Shown here: positions 41,821-54,400 of the stretch, piece by piece
How the letters are laid out: each line of letters starts with the position of its first letter
How positions within the stretch are numbered: position 1 is the first letter of the stretch
Origin: Symbiodinium natans
Taxonomy: Eukaryota > Sar > Dinophyceae > Suessiales > Symbiodiniaceae
Direction: 5' to 3'
NCBI GenBank assembly: GCA_905221605.1
Contig: CAJNDS010001580.1
Coordinates: forward strand, 46,001-110,000
DNA length: 64,000 bases
Translations under genes and position numbers: made by a program
The notes under the pieces: generated by a model
Database searches by the model: none
What the model saw: the letters and a program-made list of their open reading frames with translations, nothing else
Told to the model about the DNA's origin: nothing

Positions 41821-44510
41821 GTTTGGGCTGGGGCAAAAGGGAATTTGGTCAGGGGAAGGTTCAGGGGGAAGCTTTGGGCTAGGTTTGGGGCAAATCGTAC
41901 TGCACAAAGGAGCCCCCAGGTTATAAGTAGAGTTACAAGGGCCCTAAATTGGGTTATAAGGATCCTCAATTCGGTTCTAAGTCCCTTCACTATAGTTAGT
42001 ATAGTAAGGGGGCCCCTCCTTGTCAACGACCTGGCTCCATCTGAGTCTCCTGCGCGATGCCACGCGCCGCCTCACCTGCCCCATCAACGACCACATGCCG
42101 AAGGGCCCTGTTTAGGGTTTAGGGTTTAGGGTTCAGGGTTCAGGGTTCAGGGTTTAGGGTGGTTAGATGTCTGGGATCTTGGTAGCCCAGTAGCCATATC
42201 TTAACAAAGGGCGCCCTTCTTTTTGTGTTGGTTACTTTACCAGAGGGAAAAGGGCACCACTAGGATACCTAGTGATAGTTCAGGCTGAAGGCATGTAAGG
42301 TATTCCGGGTACTTAGGCAGCTTGGGGACGCAATTGCATCAGAACACGTCAAAAAGCTGCACCCTAAGTTTAGGGTGTAGGGTACAGCCCTACATCAGGG
42401 CTGAGGCGTTGAAGGCTGAAAATCTCAATGGAATGTAAGGGCCTGCTTAATAAACTCGGATGGTTTAGGATCGAGGCTTCAGAGTTCACGGTATAATACA
42501 CGAGGATAATGCTGGCAGTTACTTTGGGCATCCTTGGGGAAAATCTACGATGCTAGGCCTACAGCATGCATGCGCCGCTGACATTAAGAAGTTGGCGTGG
42601 CTTGCCCAAGCGAAGACAGGATGCCTTGCACATTACATGCACTACTATTTGCTTACGACCCCAAAAAGAATAACAAATAATAATCCCACATTACCCTTAA
42701 TAAGCAAGAACGTTTGCTGTTTTTTCGGGGTTCTGAAGCAATGAGTAGTACAGGGCGGCACATAAAAGGGAAACCTAAGAGACCTCACTGAACCCCAAGT
42801 TCGAACGAAGACAGCAGGGGGCGGGCACCAGTCTAAGCTTCCATGGCTTCCAACTGCACCCGATATGGCTGTGACAACAAGACTCCCCGAGTCTTAAATA
42901 CTGAGCCCAGAGGCTTGAGAGTTTAGGCCATGTCGAGGGTTTGCTTTGGGATTTTAGGGCAGGCATAGACAATGCAGGCCGAAGGCTTGCTGAGGGTTTA
43001 GGGTTTAGGGTGTAGAGGGTCAAGGGTGTTAAGGGTTAAGGGTTTAGGGCATAGGGTTCAATTTAGGGGCTAAGGTTGGGGTCGATGATTGCACCCTCAT
43101 CCTGACCCCGCGCCAAGCAGCCCCCAGCCTCCGACAGAGTTGCGTCCTGAGGCCCCGCATGTAGAGCTTTAAGGAGGGGCTCGGGGGGTTCAAAGTGAGG
43201 GTTTAGGGTTTCGGGTTTCGGGTTTAGGGGGTTTGGAGGTTTAGGGTTTAGGGTTTCAGGGGTTGAAGGTTTATAGGGTGTAGGTGCCAAAGGTGATTTA
43301 CGGTAGATACGTGTCTTGGTGTTACCTTGGGGGGCTTCCTGTGGGAAGATGGCACACGGTGTTGGCGTTTCAGGAAATCAGAGAAACGTGGCTGGCGTTT
43401 CAGGAAATCCGGGAAACGTGGCCCAAGTCCATGCTGTTGCCTGGACCACACCCCGCAAAAATACCCCCCCCCCACCCCCCCCGACATCCCCCAATAGTGG
43501 CCATATCCCAAAATCTCACCCAAATTAAGCCCTTGACCGGCGAGACCCCACCTGGCTCAGACCATCTAAACCCTAAACCCTAAAACGGTGAACCCCACCT
43601 GGCTCGGCTCAGACCATCTAAACACTAAACCCCAAACCCTAAACCGGTGAACCCCACCTGGCTCAGACCCCTAAACCCTAAACCCTAAACCCTAAACCCT
43701 AAACTGGTGAACCCCACCTGGCTCAGGCCATGGGTGTTGACGGCCGCGCCGGAGGCACATCGGGCGACGAGGGCACCCTGCCAATTTGTTCATTGCGCCA
43801 TCGGGCTCAACGGATACTTTAAGGGGTAGGATTCAGGTTCTAGATGGTTCTAGGGTCTAAGACTAAGGGTTTAGGGTTTAGGGTTTAGGGTTCAGGTTTT
43901 AGGGTTTAGGGGCCCTAGGACTAAGATCTTGGAAGATGAACTACACACAGGATTCTTAGTTTTGGCGGCATCCTTTACAAGGCGTCACGTTCATGGGGGG
44001 CTTACGTCAACATACTGCATGCGGGCAGATTTTCCTCTAAATTTTACTCTAAATTTTGGGCTCGTTTACCGGAAAGAGAAGGCTCCGGCCCAAAGACGGA
44101 CCACAACTTTGCGTCGGTCTTTGCGTGGTACCCTGGCGAGACCCAGGTATAGGGTTTACGGATGAAGTGCGCGTACGAAAGACCGTCCCACATCGGCCAT
44201 GGCCGCAGCTACAGTCATATTGCATTTAAGGGCTTGAAGCCTCAATGGAATGATGACCCCTTAACCCTACATGCACATGCTCACCGATATGACGGCTCAT
44301 GGCTGCTTCCGAGACTCCAGGGCCATGCTTGCAAGCCCCCCGTGATTCTTATTTATACACACATATATATATAGATACCCTTTAAGGGATTACATAGGGC
44401 CTCCTCGACCCAGAGTGTCGCGACGATCACGGCCCGCGCTGTGGCGGAGGCGAGGCAGCCCAGATGGTCCAGGATGTCCGGCGGCGAGCACTGTCCACAC
44501 TGGCAGGGTG
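41640..44510 (-). CDS. Exon set of unidentified gene(s)
   Basis: Five minus-strand islands in order: 44,405-44,508 (DILDHLGCLASATARAVIVA, preceded by CQCGQC), 43,735-43,795 (IGRVPSSPDVPPARPSTPMA), 43,085-43,190 (EPLLKALHAGPQDATLSEAG), 42,025-42,105 (RHVVVDGAGEAARGIAQETQ) and 41,640-41,705 (PPAQLKLVKGDGALLGVVED). All have coding-like composition and are separated by telomere tracts or introner-like elements. ARAVIVATL recalls Rossmann-type nucleotide-binding segments of ion-channel regulators, but that is a weak resemblance. It is not known whether they form one gene. Confidence 0.4.
42181..42269. mobile_element. Introner-like element, family 1 (copy F)
   Basis: GGTAGCCCAGTAGCC at the left; GGGCACCACTAGGATACC at the right (inverted repeat 9 of 11). 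Inside AAAGGGCGCCCTTCTTTTTG. It is 89 bp with no telomeric insertion. Confidence 0.7.
43200..43730. repeat. Repeated GGTGAACCCCACCTGGCTCAG units with telomere tracts
   Basis: The motif GGTGAACCCCACCTGGCTC recurs at about 43,587, 43,647 and 43,706 (and CGAGACCCCACCTGGCTCAG at 43,541), each followed by CCCTAAA repeats: a tandem composite of a unique segment plus telomeric repeat. A 30-bp duplication (GGCGTTTCAGGAAATC..GAAACGTGG) lies at about 43,363-43,421. Confidence 0.75.
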
Positions 44511-45035
44511 AACATCAATCACCATCGACATCTCCCCACTCGCCTAGAGGACATCCTCGGTTCTGTCTATGAAAGTTAGAATATTTGGGATCATATGTTG
44601 TTGCCGCGAATTCAAAAGAGTGATTTCCCCATATCAGAATGTGAGTACCGCTTCTCTACCTCAAGCGACAAGAGGGCCACACTGGGCCTAGTCTTAGGAA
44701 TCCGGAGATGAGTATTGCTGGCAATCCCTTCATGTAGGGGCCTTGTATGAGTATGGGCACTCTCGATGGCTCACAGTGTAACTAGAACAGGGGTACAAGG
44801 GAACAGTACTGACTGATTCTTTGGGGATTCCCCTACCGTAAAGCCCTATAACCCTGAACTTTGCAAGGCGGCATATAACAGAAGGGTCAGGGTGGTCGAG
44901 GAAACCCCTAAGCCCCTCGGCTTGTTTAGAGTTACTATAGCCCGCCCTGCCCCTTCCGTTAAGGGCTGTAGGGCTTTGGAAGAATTAGGGCATTTTCGGG
45001 TCTAAGGGCGTTAGGGGTTCTGAAGGTAGGGGCTT

Positions 45036-47039
45036 TTAAGGCTTTGGGGCTGTGCAGTAGGGGATCTTGTGTCCAGCTGTTTCCGAAACACGGAAGCCGC
45101 GAGGGCCCCGAGCACGCAGGGTTAAACTCCAACCATCAGTCAAGGTTTCGAGTTTCGAGCGACGTTGTCTCTTCATAGCGGAAGACGCTGCTGGGCCAAG
45201 AGCGCCCAGGATACCTGTCAGTCCGTTTGGAAAGTAAAGGGCTCTCTCAAGTCTGGGAGAAGCTTGCACATGCCTCTTGTCTGCGCACAATTCGGCTCGC
45301 TACATGTCGCAGACTACTCCGACCCTAGCCCTGGAAGCCTTGTCCAGGAATTCTTTGAGACCAGGCGGAGACGCAGATCCCGCCCGGCAGGTGGACAGGA
45401 CGATCATCAAAGCCAAGCGAGGCGACCATGCCCCACTCTCCTCTATCGAAGTCTCGCAAACAGCTGCGGCAGTTAAACTGGTTGCGAGTCTGCCGGTAGC
45501 ACACTGCTCGACGGCACTCCTTATGCTCGGGTTTGTCAGACCATTAAGCCCTAGACCCAAAAGAAACTCTGCATCAAACGAGTCCCTCACTGATTCAGCC
45601 ATCTTGCACTGATTCTCGAGCGCGAAGCTTCTCGAGGAGAACCTCCACTTGCCTGAAGTTCCTGAAGGTTCGGAGAATCGCCGCTCTCCAAAACACGCAG
45701 CCGCTCCAGCAGCGCATTCACCCGGCTCACGGAAAGCAGAGCCAGCTCTCTGTGAACTTGCCTGACCAGAACAAATATCGCTTGAGGAAGACCTCTTGGC
45801 TGGGGCGAAGGGTGCTTTGATTCAGAGGTTTAAGCTTGCATAGGTCCAGGTGAGGTGCAGAATCAGTGCAGAAGCTAGTGAACCTTCGTCGGACGAGTTC
45901 GCAGACAGGTACTCTAGCAAGACGTTGCGGAGCTGTCGCTTCCCGGTGCTCACAACCTGCAGGAGACACGAATTAAGGCAGCAGCTGCTAAAAAGTTCGA
46001 GGGGATCGCATTGCCGGAGCTCCCAGAAGCAACAGTGTGAAGAAGCTGGGAAGCCGGCACACAGGCTTTCCAAGGCCGTGTCCTCAAGCAGGGGCACCAT
46101 ACTCAGCGCGGCGCAAACTTCTTGGTGGACGTCAGGCTTGTAGAGGATAAGTTTCTGGGAGGAAGGGGGAGAAAACAGAATAGTGGACATGGGTTGCGCA
46201 GCAAGCTCTGAAGATTATATTATGTGATGGCCCCAACGTGACGGTAGCACGGCTTCTTGACTACCCTTCACGATAACAATAAAAACAGAGGAGCACCCCG
46301 ATGTCTCCCGAGGCTTGTTGAAGTTATGTAAAATTAGAAGACTGACCTTCAATATTCTGCAAAACAGGCCTGCCCCTGATCCGGCCGCTCGGCAGCCATA
46401 GTAGCTATCGAAGAACACAAGCCGGCGAAGTGGGTTTCTTGGGGCGCGTCTTTAAGGACGGAAGCTTGTAGGGGGACAAATGCGATCTTGTTGGATTTAT
46501 ATACCTCCTATGGTCCATTGACTCCCTGCAGTAAGATTGTCTTTGCAAAACGAGTGAGACAACGCTTTTTGTGGAACCAACCACAGCATAGCAGCTATCT
46601 TTGCCGAAGCACACCGAAACAAATCCGGGCGGCCGCCTAAGATTGATCTAGCCTCCCCCCACCCCCACTGGTATCTACCTCCCTCTGCATGACATTGCAA
46701 TGCGTCGGCTGTCCATGCACTCTCTGTTTGCGTCTTTCACCGTCACCGGAACTGACTGCAACAAGTGGCAAGCCAAGTAACTCCAGGGCCTCTTGGACTC
46801 CGTGACGCCGAGGTGCGACGGCGCGAGCTTCACCCCTGCAAAAGACCTCTCAGGAATCTTCTGTTCTACTGCGCTGGAATAGCTCTCCTCTCGGCTTCGC
46901 CTCTGTCTCAAAAGGTATCTATTGGTTTAGCTTCATGACTGCTTTGTGTGGGTTGCACGCCTCGGTGTGCCAGAGCAGGCCTCAGCAAAGCCCTCAACGT
47001 CTCGCCCTCTGGGACAAACTCAGAGTCGGAGGAAGCCAT
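45036..47039 (-). CDS. Multi-exon gene of unknown function
   Basis: The start is a good ATG at 47,037-47,039 (MASSDSEFVPEGETLRALLR). Further minus-strand exon-like islands: 46,740-46,915 (SREESYSSAVEQKIPERSFA, GVKLAPSHLG), 46,500-46,615 (DSCYAVVGSTKSVVSLVLQR), 46,340-46,415, 45,845-46,190 (CAALSMVPLLEDTALESLCA ... LQVVSTGKRQLRNVLLEYLS ... ILHLTWTYASLNL), 45,665-45,800 (HRELALLSVSRVNALLERLR), 45,300-45,602 (SVRDSFDAEFLLGLGLNGLT ... PPGLKEFLDKASRARVGVVC) and 45,040-45,290. Leu-rich helical character and LTWTYASLNL resemble alpha-helical repeat proteins (the RAP-like exon at 38.5 kb also has WAYASLNL), but no family is firm. This stretch is unusually free of telomere tracts. The sequence TGGCTCAAG 43 nt before the ATG is discussed as a finding. 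Confidence 0.5.
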
Positions 47040-47129
47040 GGCGGGGGGAATCCGGGCAGCGAGCGTACGTAGCCTGGGTGGCTTGAGCCATGTGCCAGGC
47101 TTGAGATTGAGGAGTTGAAGGCTTTTGGG

Positions 47130-48480
47130 ACTGAGGGTTTAGGGGTTAGAGGTTAGGGTTTAGGGTTTAAGGTTTAGGGCTTTAGGGTTTAGAGGTTTTA
47201 GACGGCCCCAAGCAACCAGCAGTCGGAGTCCCATGCAAAGAGCACCGACCTTGTCGTCGCCAAAAAGCACAGCCCGGCCATCGCTACAGAGCAGCCTGAA
47301 AGTTTAGGGTTTAGGGTTTAGGGTTTGGGGTTTTAGGGTTTAGGGTTTGGGGCTTGGGGTTTAGGAAGCCCTTGAACCCCAAACCCTGTAACTCTACGCT
47401 TCTGAACTACAAACTCGGAGCAACGATAGGATGTCTGTGAGGGGCGTCGGCGCTTGCGGGGTTTAGGATGTGAAAGGCTTCTCGTGTTTTTGTTCGGGTG
47501 TAACTCGGCGTATAGGGCATTTGAAGTGTGGTCGCTGGTGTTTCTAGATCAATCCCATCAAAAGGCTTCTGTCCACGGGTGAGGAGCTTCAATGGAGCTT
47601 CCGCGAAGGAACCGCACTGATGAAAACAGGACCTGCTTCTAAGGACCTGTTTTCAGCGATAGTAGTGCAAGATTCTTTCCTGTCAGCTCGCAACGAGAAC
47701 CTCAGTCATTGACCGACGAAACACCCCACAGGCAAAGCAGATCGGAGGGACAGCTATGTTTTCCAGCTTATGGTTCGACTTTCCACACGGAAGTCAGGGA
47801 AGCTTGCGCACAACTCAGCATCTTGGCTCGCTCTCTAGGACTCCAACCCCCTCCCAAGCCCTCCATTCTGGAGAACGGTTCGGGGGGTAACCCTAGACCC
47901 TAAACCCTAAACCCTAACCCTGAATCCTTAAGCCCTAAACCTGCACTCCATAGTTGCTTGTCGCGCAGAGTATGGTACTATGCGAAGTATGGGGAACCAC
48001 AGCCGCAAACAGACAAAAAGGGGGCTCGTTTAGTTGCGGCGAGGTTCCAAGCTAGGGTCTTGTGGCGGGACCTGTTAAACAACGGATCCTACTCACCCAG
48101 AAGAAATGCAGCCCCAAAACAAGGGAACAGTGATGACGAAAACCCTACCTGGATCCATTAATGGTGGTAGCTTGGTTTCTTATGCACCTAGTTAGTGTGG
48201 TTTAGGGTTCAGGGATAAAAAAAAACAACTCATAACATCGGATCATCAGGTGGTGGTGTAATCTATCACGAAGCCTTCTCAGCCAAGACAGCACGACCCA
48301 AACCAAACCCAACCTGCCCGTACTGATACAGGATACACATCAACGCCAAAACCGGATGCGCCCTACAAAGCCCTAAACCACAAACAACCCTTGACCCTAA
48401 ACTCGAAACCCTAAACCCGAAACCCTAAACGCTGAAAACACCCAAAGGATGCCAATCCATGCGGGTAGCAGCGTGTGGGC
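47130..48480. other. Introns of the RCC1 gene; no other gene supported
   Basis: TTTAGGG tracts at 47,150-47,200 and 47,300-47,365 and CCCTAAA at 47,890-47,925. Open frames at 47,407-48,161 on either strand are unsupported. Confidence 0.45.
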
Positions 48481-51400
48481 ACCCCCGGCAGCGACGGCGA
48501 CGCAGTTGGAAGCAAGGCTCGGCGGAACGTTGCACCTCTGCGGGGGTTTAGGGTTTAGGGTTTAGGGGGCTCCTTTTCTAAACCCGGGAGTTACCTAGTG
48601 CGGATGCTGCCGAAAACCTGCTACTCATATGCTGCGCGCAGGACTTTTCCCATAACGCCTGAGACCGCATGGCTTCAGATCCCGCGGATGTTACAAGCTT
48701 TCTGTGAGAACGCGGGGACCTCTGCACAAACTCAGCTGCGTGACTTTATGCTCGGATGTGCTCGGTCAAAGCAGCACTAAGCAGAATTCGCACTGGTAGA
48801 AAACTCTTTCTTGACCGAGCTGTTTCCGAGTTTCAACGCACGCAAACTTTCGCCATGAAAGGTTGCCGTTTGGCAATTCAGGCGAAAAGCTCGTCCCAAG
48901 CCGCTCTTTGTGAGAGCATCGGCCAGTTGAAATCTAGTGGGTATCCAAAACAATTTGGTCTTGTCACCGGCAAAAACAGAACATAACTGCCTCAACAACG
49001 TAACCAAGATCACACTCGATTTATCACTAATACCCAAACCCTCCTTCCGAACGCAGTCATAGACACTCTTGCAATCAGTGCACATGTTCATGGGCACAAC
49101 GCTCTGCCACTGTTCCTCCTCACATGCTCCTATGATGAAGCTACCGTACTTCATCTCACCGAGAGCAGCTTGAACATAGCGGCCCATGCCGTGAGCAGCC
49201 ACTGCCGACTGAGTCTCCGCTGCGAAGGACGATTCGACCACCCTACGAATGGTCGCACTCTTCCAGTCGACAATGTCGAAGGGCACACCCCCAACATTCT
49301 TGCTTGAGCTTTTTGAGATCAGTCCGACTACACAACCCCGTTGGGAATGTACACATCGCTTTCCACCCTCCAGCGTGAACATCTCTTGAGCTTCTTCTTC
49401 ATCCAACTCTTGGCCTACTGAGTTGAAAAGGGCAGCGTCGTGGTAGACAGTTACTTCCACATCTTTGCCCAAATTCCTAAACTGCAAACAATGTCTGTGT
49501 TTCTTCACCTCGTCAACGAGCTTGTTAACTCTCAACACATCTTCAACTTTCAAACTGTTAACCCTCTTTTGCAACTGGTTGACTTCAAAAGAGATGTCAG
49601 GTCGCGTCTGGTTACACAGCCACTGCAAGCTACCAACAGTGCTCCTAAAGTTGGTCTTCTCTTCGACAGTGACACTCTCGTGCAGGCATTCTTTCCTACC
49701 AGGGTCTAATGGAACTTTTTCAAGTCTTCCTTCGCAAAGCTCGTCTTGGTGAACTTCCAAAAACTCATCCCCAGCAGTACCCCGCACGACCACTCGTTTG
49801 CCACAGTACTTCACTCCCTCGCCCTCTGCAGCTTCAGACGCTCGTCTCCACTCTCCAAACGGAAAACGCTCATGCAAAAGTTTAACCATACGCTCCGCCT
49901 TGCACGACCCATCCGTAGCAATCATGATATCATCGACGTGAACAATCAAAGCACCAATCAAACGACCGTCACTTTCGCGAGCGAAAAACAAAGCTGGGTC
50001 CAACACGCTACGCTCGAAACCCAGTTCCTTCATCAGAGCATCAGATAACGCATCAAACCAAGCTCGCGGCGCGTTTGGTTGCCCGTACACAGGCTTACGC
50101 AAGCGCAGTATCTGACCAGGCTGCATCCCGGGGAGTCCGCCTTTGGGTTGATGCATGTACAGCGGCGCTCCACTGCTTTCGTGACCCTGTAAGAAAGCGC
50201 TGCTTATGTCGCCAACGCGTAACTGTTGAACCCAACCCCACGAAGCAACCAGATGCAGAAACAGGTATGTGCTCACGCGCTGGATGGTAGGTGAGTCAAG
50301 CTTCACATTCCCAGACAAACTATCAGGACAGTACTGTCCCTGCACACACAGTCTGGCTTTGGCTTTGAGCGGGAGCGGAACGCCAGACTCCACAAGACCG
50401 GCATTTTTGTCACGCAAGACGAAACGCGAACGCAACACTCTCTCAGGAGACTCTCGAACAATCCTCTCACTCTCCGAAACAGTAAGAACTTCGACCGAAT
50501 CAAACTCTTCCCAGGAATTCCATTCTTTAAGTTTCGCCTGTTCGAACGCTTCCCGCTGATGAGCTGGTATCTTCGATTCCGGAATCTCTTTCTCTATCAT
50601 CCTCTTAAGTTTCACACTGCTGGCCACGAAAGTTTCTGATCCACGGTCGAGCGTCCACAACACTTGATTAGCCCTACGTCGTCTTTTGATACACTCCGGC
50701 ACGGAATCCTGAGCAATGTCGCGTTTTGATCTCGAAGAAAACACGGTGACGAGCGCGCGTACCGGAGCCTCAGGAAGCGGGCCTATCGGGTTTTCCAGTT
50801 CAGTCCATCGAGCGTCATTTTCAAGCCTGCGCCATCCGAAAGGAGTCCTAGCCCAAGTCGTGCGGAACGGAAAAGTGCGACTCACATATTTAGGACTACA
50901 AGACCGGTACGCAAAGGCATGAAAATCAACAAGCACGGGGTTGCCACCGTTGCTGACATGCCAACCAGGGGAAGTGGCACACCGCAGCACATCAGCAGGA
51001 GGAGACATCATATCCGTGTCACCCATGACATCACCAACATCAAGATCAATCGAACTTTCACAACCATCACCTTCATCACGCTCATGAGGAGATTCCATCA
51101 GCACATCTTCGTCAGTTGGGGGATCTTGGGAATTTTGATTGGTCAAATCTTCGTACGTCAACATCTTGCCTTTGGCTTGATGCAAAGCAGTTAAAGCAAG
51201 CTGCACTTCGGGTTCAGCCCACAGTCTCTCTTCTCCCTCAGCGCTCCTAATATGTTCAGGTGCAACCAAGAAGCAGCGGCCTCCAAACGACAGCCAACAA
51301 TTGTTTTTTCTGTTTTCCTACAACACAGGCAGGACCGTTCCAACAGCTAAACTTGCGCGCTGACTTTTTGGTTTTGGCCTCCCTCCAAAAGAAAACCGTA

Positions 51401-54400
51401 TCCCCGACATCAACAAGGAGCGCCTTCCGTGTGCGGTTTTGTAACGTTTTGTCTAACATGTCCTTCGACTGCGCTTTGATAAATTCTATCCGTGCGTGAT
51501 ACCTACACCTGATCCGCTGCGCAATCTCAGTGTCACCGTCACCGGCACCTAGGTGAAAAGATGACGGCATGCCATTGCAGTGTATCTCTCCTAGCTGTTT
51601 GACATCTTTTCCAAACACCAAGGTGCTCGGGGAAAATCCAAACTCTCGTATCATGTTGTTCTTAACAGCGCAGGACTCTGCAAGGGCAACACGCATCATG
51701 CTTTCACCTTCCACGCCCACACACTTGACTGTGTTACGAAGAGTTGATTTTAACAACTGATTGTGCCGTTCAACCTTGCCAGCTTGCCAGTGTGCCTGCG
51801 ACGCAATGGAGTCAACATGACACCCTGCCTCTGAAGCAGGCTTAGCAAAAGCTTCTGCGATTAGGCCACGTTCCTGGTCAACAACAATGCGTTTCGGTGG
51901 CCCAGCCCACTGTACCCAGCACTGAAAGAAAGCGTTCCACAATGTTTCGGGAGCATGGTCTTTAACCAACACAGCTAAATGAAACATAGTCGCCCTATCA
52001 ACAACAGACAAGCACCAAAATCCCTTCTCCCTGACATCGTGGATTTGAAACAAGTCAATTTTGACCTCGTCACAAAACTGGTTCTCATGAGGATGCACAG
52101 TGCACGTGCGGTGCGTCCTTGGGCCCTTACTGTGACTGCATGTGGTGCATCGCAGCCATTGGCTAGCTTCTACCAGCTCTGCGTGAGCATTAGCGTGTCT
52201 CAACACGCGCTTGATTTCGTAAGGTGAAGGGTGTCCGAGGTTCATATGGATTTTCTTGAGGGCGGCCTGGTATTCGGGCTTAAGGGTCCTACCCGTCGGG
52301 ATTTCAAAGAACACACCTTCTGATCCTACAACTCTTGGTCCTCTGATCGCCTCCCCTGACGGAAGCACATCTCCATCAGTTGGCTCACGGCTGCGTTCCA
52401 CACGTTTGCCACGCTGCTCATCAATGTTCAGGGCATGACCTGCGCTGCTGCTTTGGTCTTGGTCCTGACGAGGAGATGAGGCACTCACAAGGGTTGTATG
52501 AACATGATCCCACTGTTTCATGGCTCTGTTCACCGCACGCTCACTCCATCTGAGCTCCGTTGTGTTTCCAGCACGCTTAGCTTTCAGTCGCCGTTGCACG
52601 GCGGTTAGCAGTCGGTAGATTCTCCCAGGGCATTTGTTTTTCAGCATCTTAACAAACCCTTTGATCACCGTCTGTGCACAAACTTTGGCAACAGCAGTAT
52701 CACTGATGTCACTGGCATGTCTGCTCAGTCTACTTTCGCGAGCAATGGCATCACACAACTCATACGAAGATGACAGCCACAACATGTTGGCACGCTTGGG
52801 CTTGCCGTTGCTCGTTGTGCACCCTTTTGCGACGCATGTTTGAATGTCATTGGCACAGTTCGTACGCTCAAGTGCAAGCTGAACAGATACATCTCCACAC
52901 GGCGCCATGATCAGGGCCTCATCACCTCGTTGCGTCTGTCTGACAAACAACTCACTAGCGATCTGCGACCACTCCGCGCGAGCTCTGAGTCCCTGCTTGT
53001 TCGACTGCATAACCTCTGGAGGGCATGACACAACAACTAATCTAGGCCGGCTGCAATCAACTCTATCAACAATCATGCTCATATCATCACACGAACCACC
53101 CAAATTGACCTCAACTGGCGATAAACTCCACCAGCCCCAACGCGAGAAGTGCTTGGACATGATTTCACATCCAGCACAAACTTCTACAACGTCAGGGCGG
53201 TCCGTGCCAAATTTCGCTACTGACAAAGCCCCGCTTGCAACTTGCGCGTTGAGTGATGCCAAGGTCACAGCAAACACTCCAAAAATGTGTCGGATATTTC
53301 CAACTAGCCGCTTCCTAGTGCCCTGTCGCATGACCTTCTCGCGATCTTGGCGCCTTCGGATGACCTGCCGCAGCTCTTCCGGATCGCGCACCAGGGCACC
53401 CACCGGCTCTTTCACTGACGACTCGACTTGGACCTGAGGTTCATGATCAGCGCGAGTTCCTCCTTCGACAAGTTCATGTTCATGTTCCGCTCGCTGTCCT
53501 TTTCGAGTTCCTCCAAGTCGCTGTCGCCAGCCACCGGTGCCCAAGACGAAATCTGAGAGTCCTCTGATTGCGGATTTCCACGCTTGGTTGATGCGGCCGC
53601 CCCCACGCCCTTGCTCTTGTTCTTGCCCTTGCCCTTGTTCTTGTCCATCGCGGCCTGGACGATTGCCGCAGGCTTGCCATCCACATTCTTTGGAAGCGTC
53701 GCCCGGCACACGGGGAAGACGGGACATCCCCAGAACACTTCGTGAGTGAGCCGGTTCCGCTTTTCCAACATGGGCACGTGGCAGTTCTCGCAATACGGCG
53801 CCAGCGGCGTGGTGTTCTCCTGGCACCCCCCGGTGATCTTTTGCTCCTCTTGCTTTTCGAGGACCCAATTCTCGATCTCCACGATAAACTTCGCTCGAGA
53901 GTACTTCGTCCAATGGCCGTCGTTCTGGAGGCCATACCATGGGATCACCTGTTCCACGTAGATCTGAAGTAGCCCTGCCTTGTCCTTTTTCTTCCACCCT
54001 ACCTCCAACACAGGAGATGTCTTGGGGGGTTTCATCACTCGCCACAACTCCTTGAGCCGATCCACTGTCATCTTGTCCAGGTCGGCAGGCTCGAGCTGCG
54101 ACTGTTCCGCAATGCGGGCCACGTAGTCGGCTTTCACACGGGGAGCTCCCACCTTTGTCACGGAGGACATGGTCACGAAGGTCAAGAGGATGATCGGGTC
54201 CGTGAGATCGATCAGGAAGATTATGGTCGGTCTCGAGCCAAGACGTGTCAAAATCCGACAAAACTTCACACGGATCAGTCAAAGGCGATCGCCAAGTAAC
54301 TCGCTTACTACGCAGACTCTCACCCCAATCTTGCGGTCTCAGGCTATCAACTTGGGAAGTGAGAGTACCCGCATTGTCCACTTGAGCGGCAAACACCCTA

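Noticed and set aside
51299-51312. Classic -1 slippery heptamer AAAAAAC at the copia frame junction
   Set aside because: The heptamer is present but in the wrong phase, and a -1 shift leads to the third frame rather than to RT; a +1 shift is needed.
53480-53935. Third-frame 151-codon ORF within the copia overlap region
   Set aside because: R/S/T/W-rich shadow translation; it shows that open frames come easily here and tempers the overlap claim.
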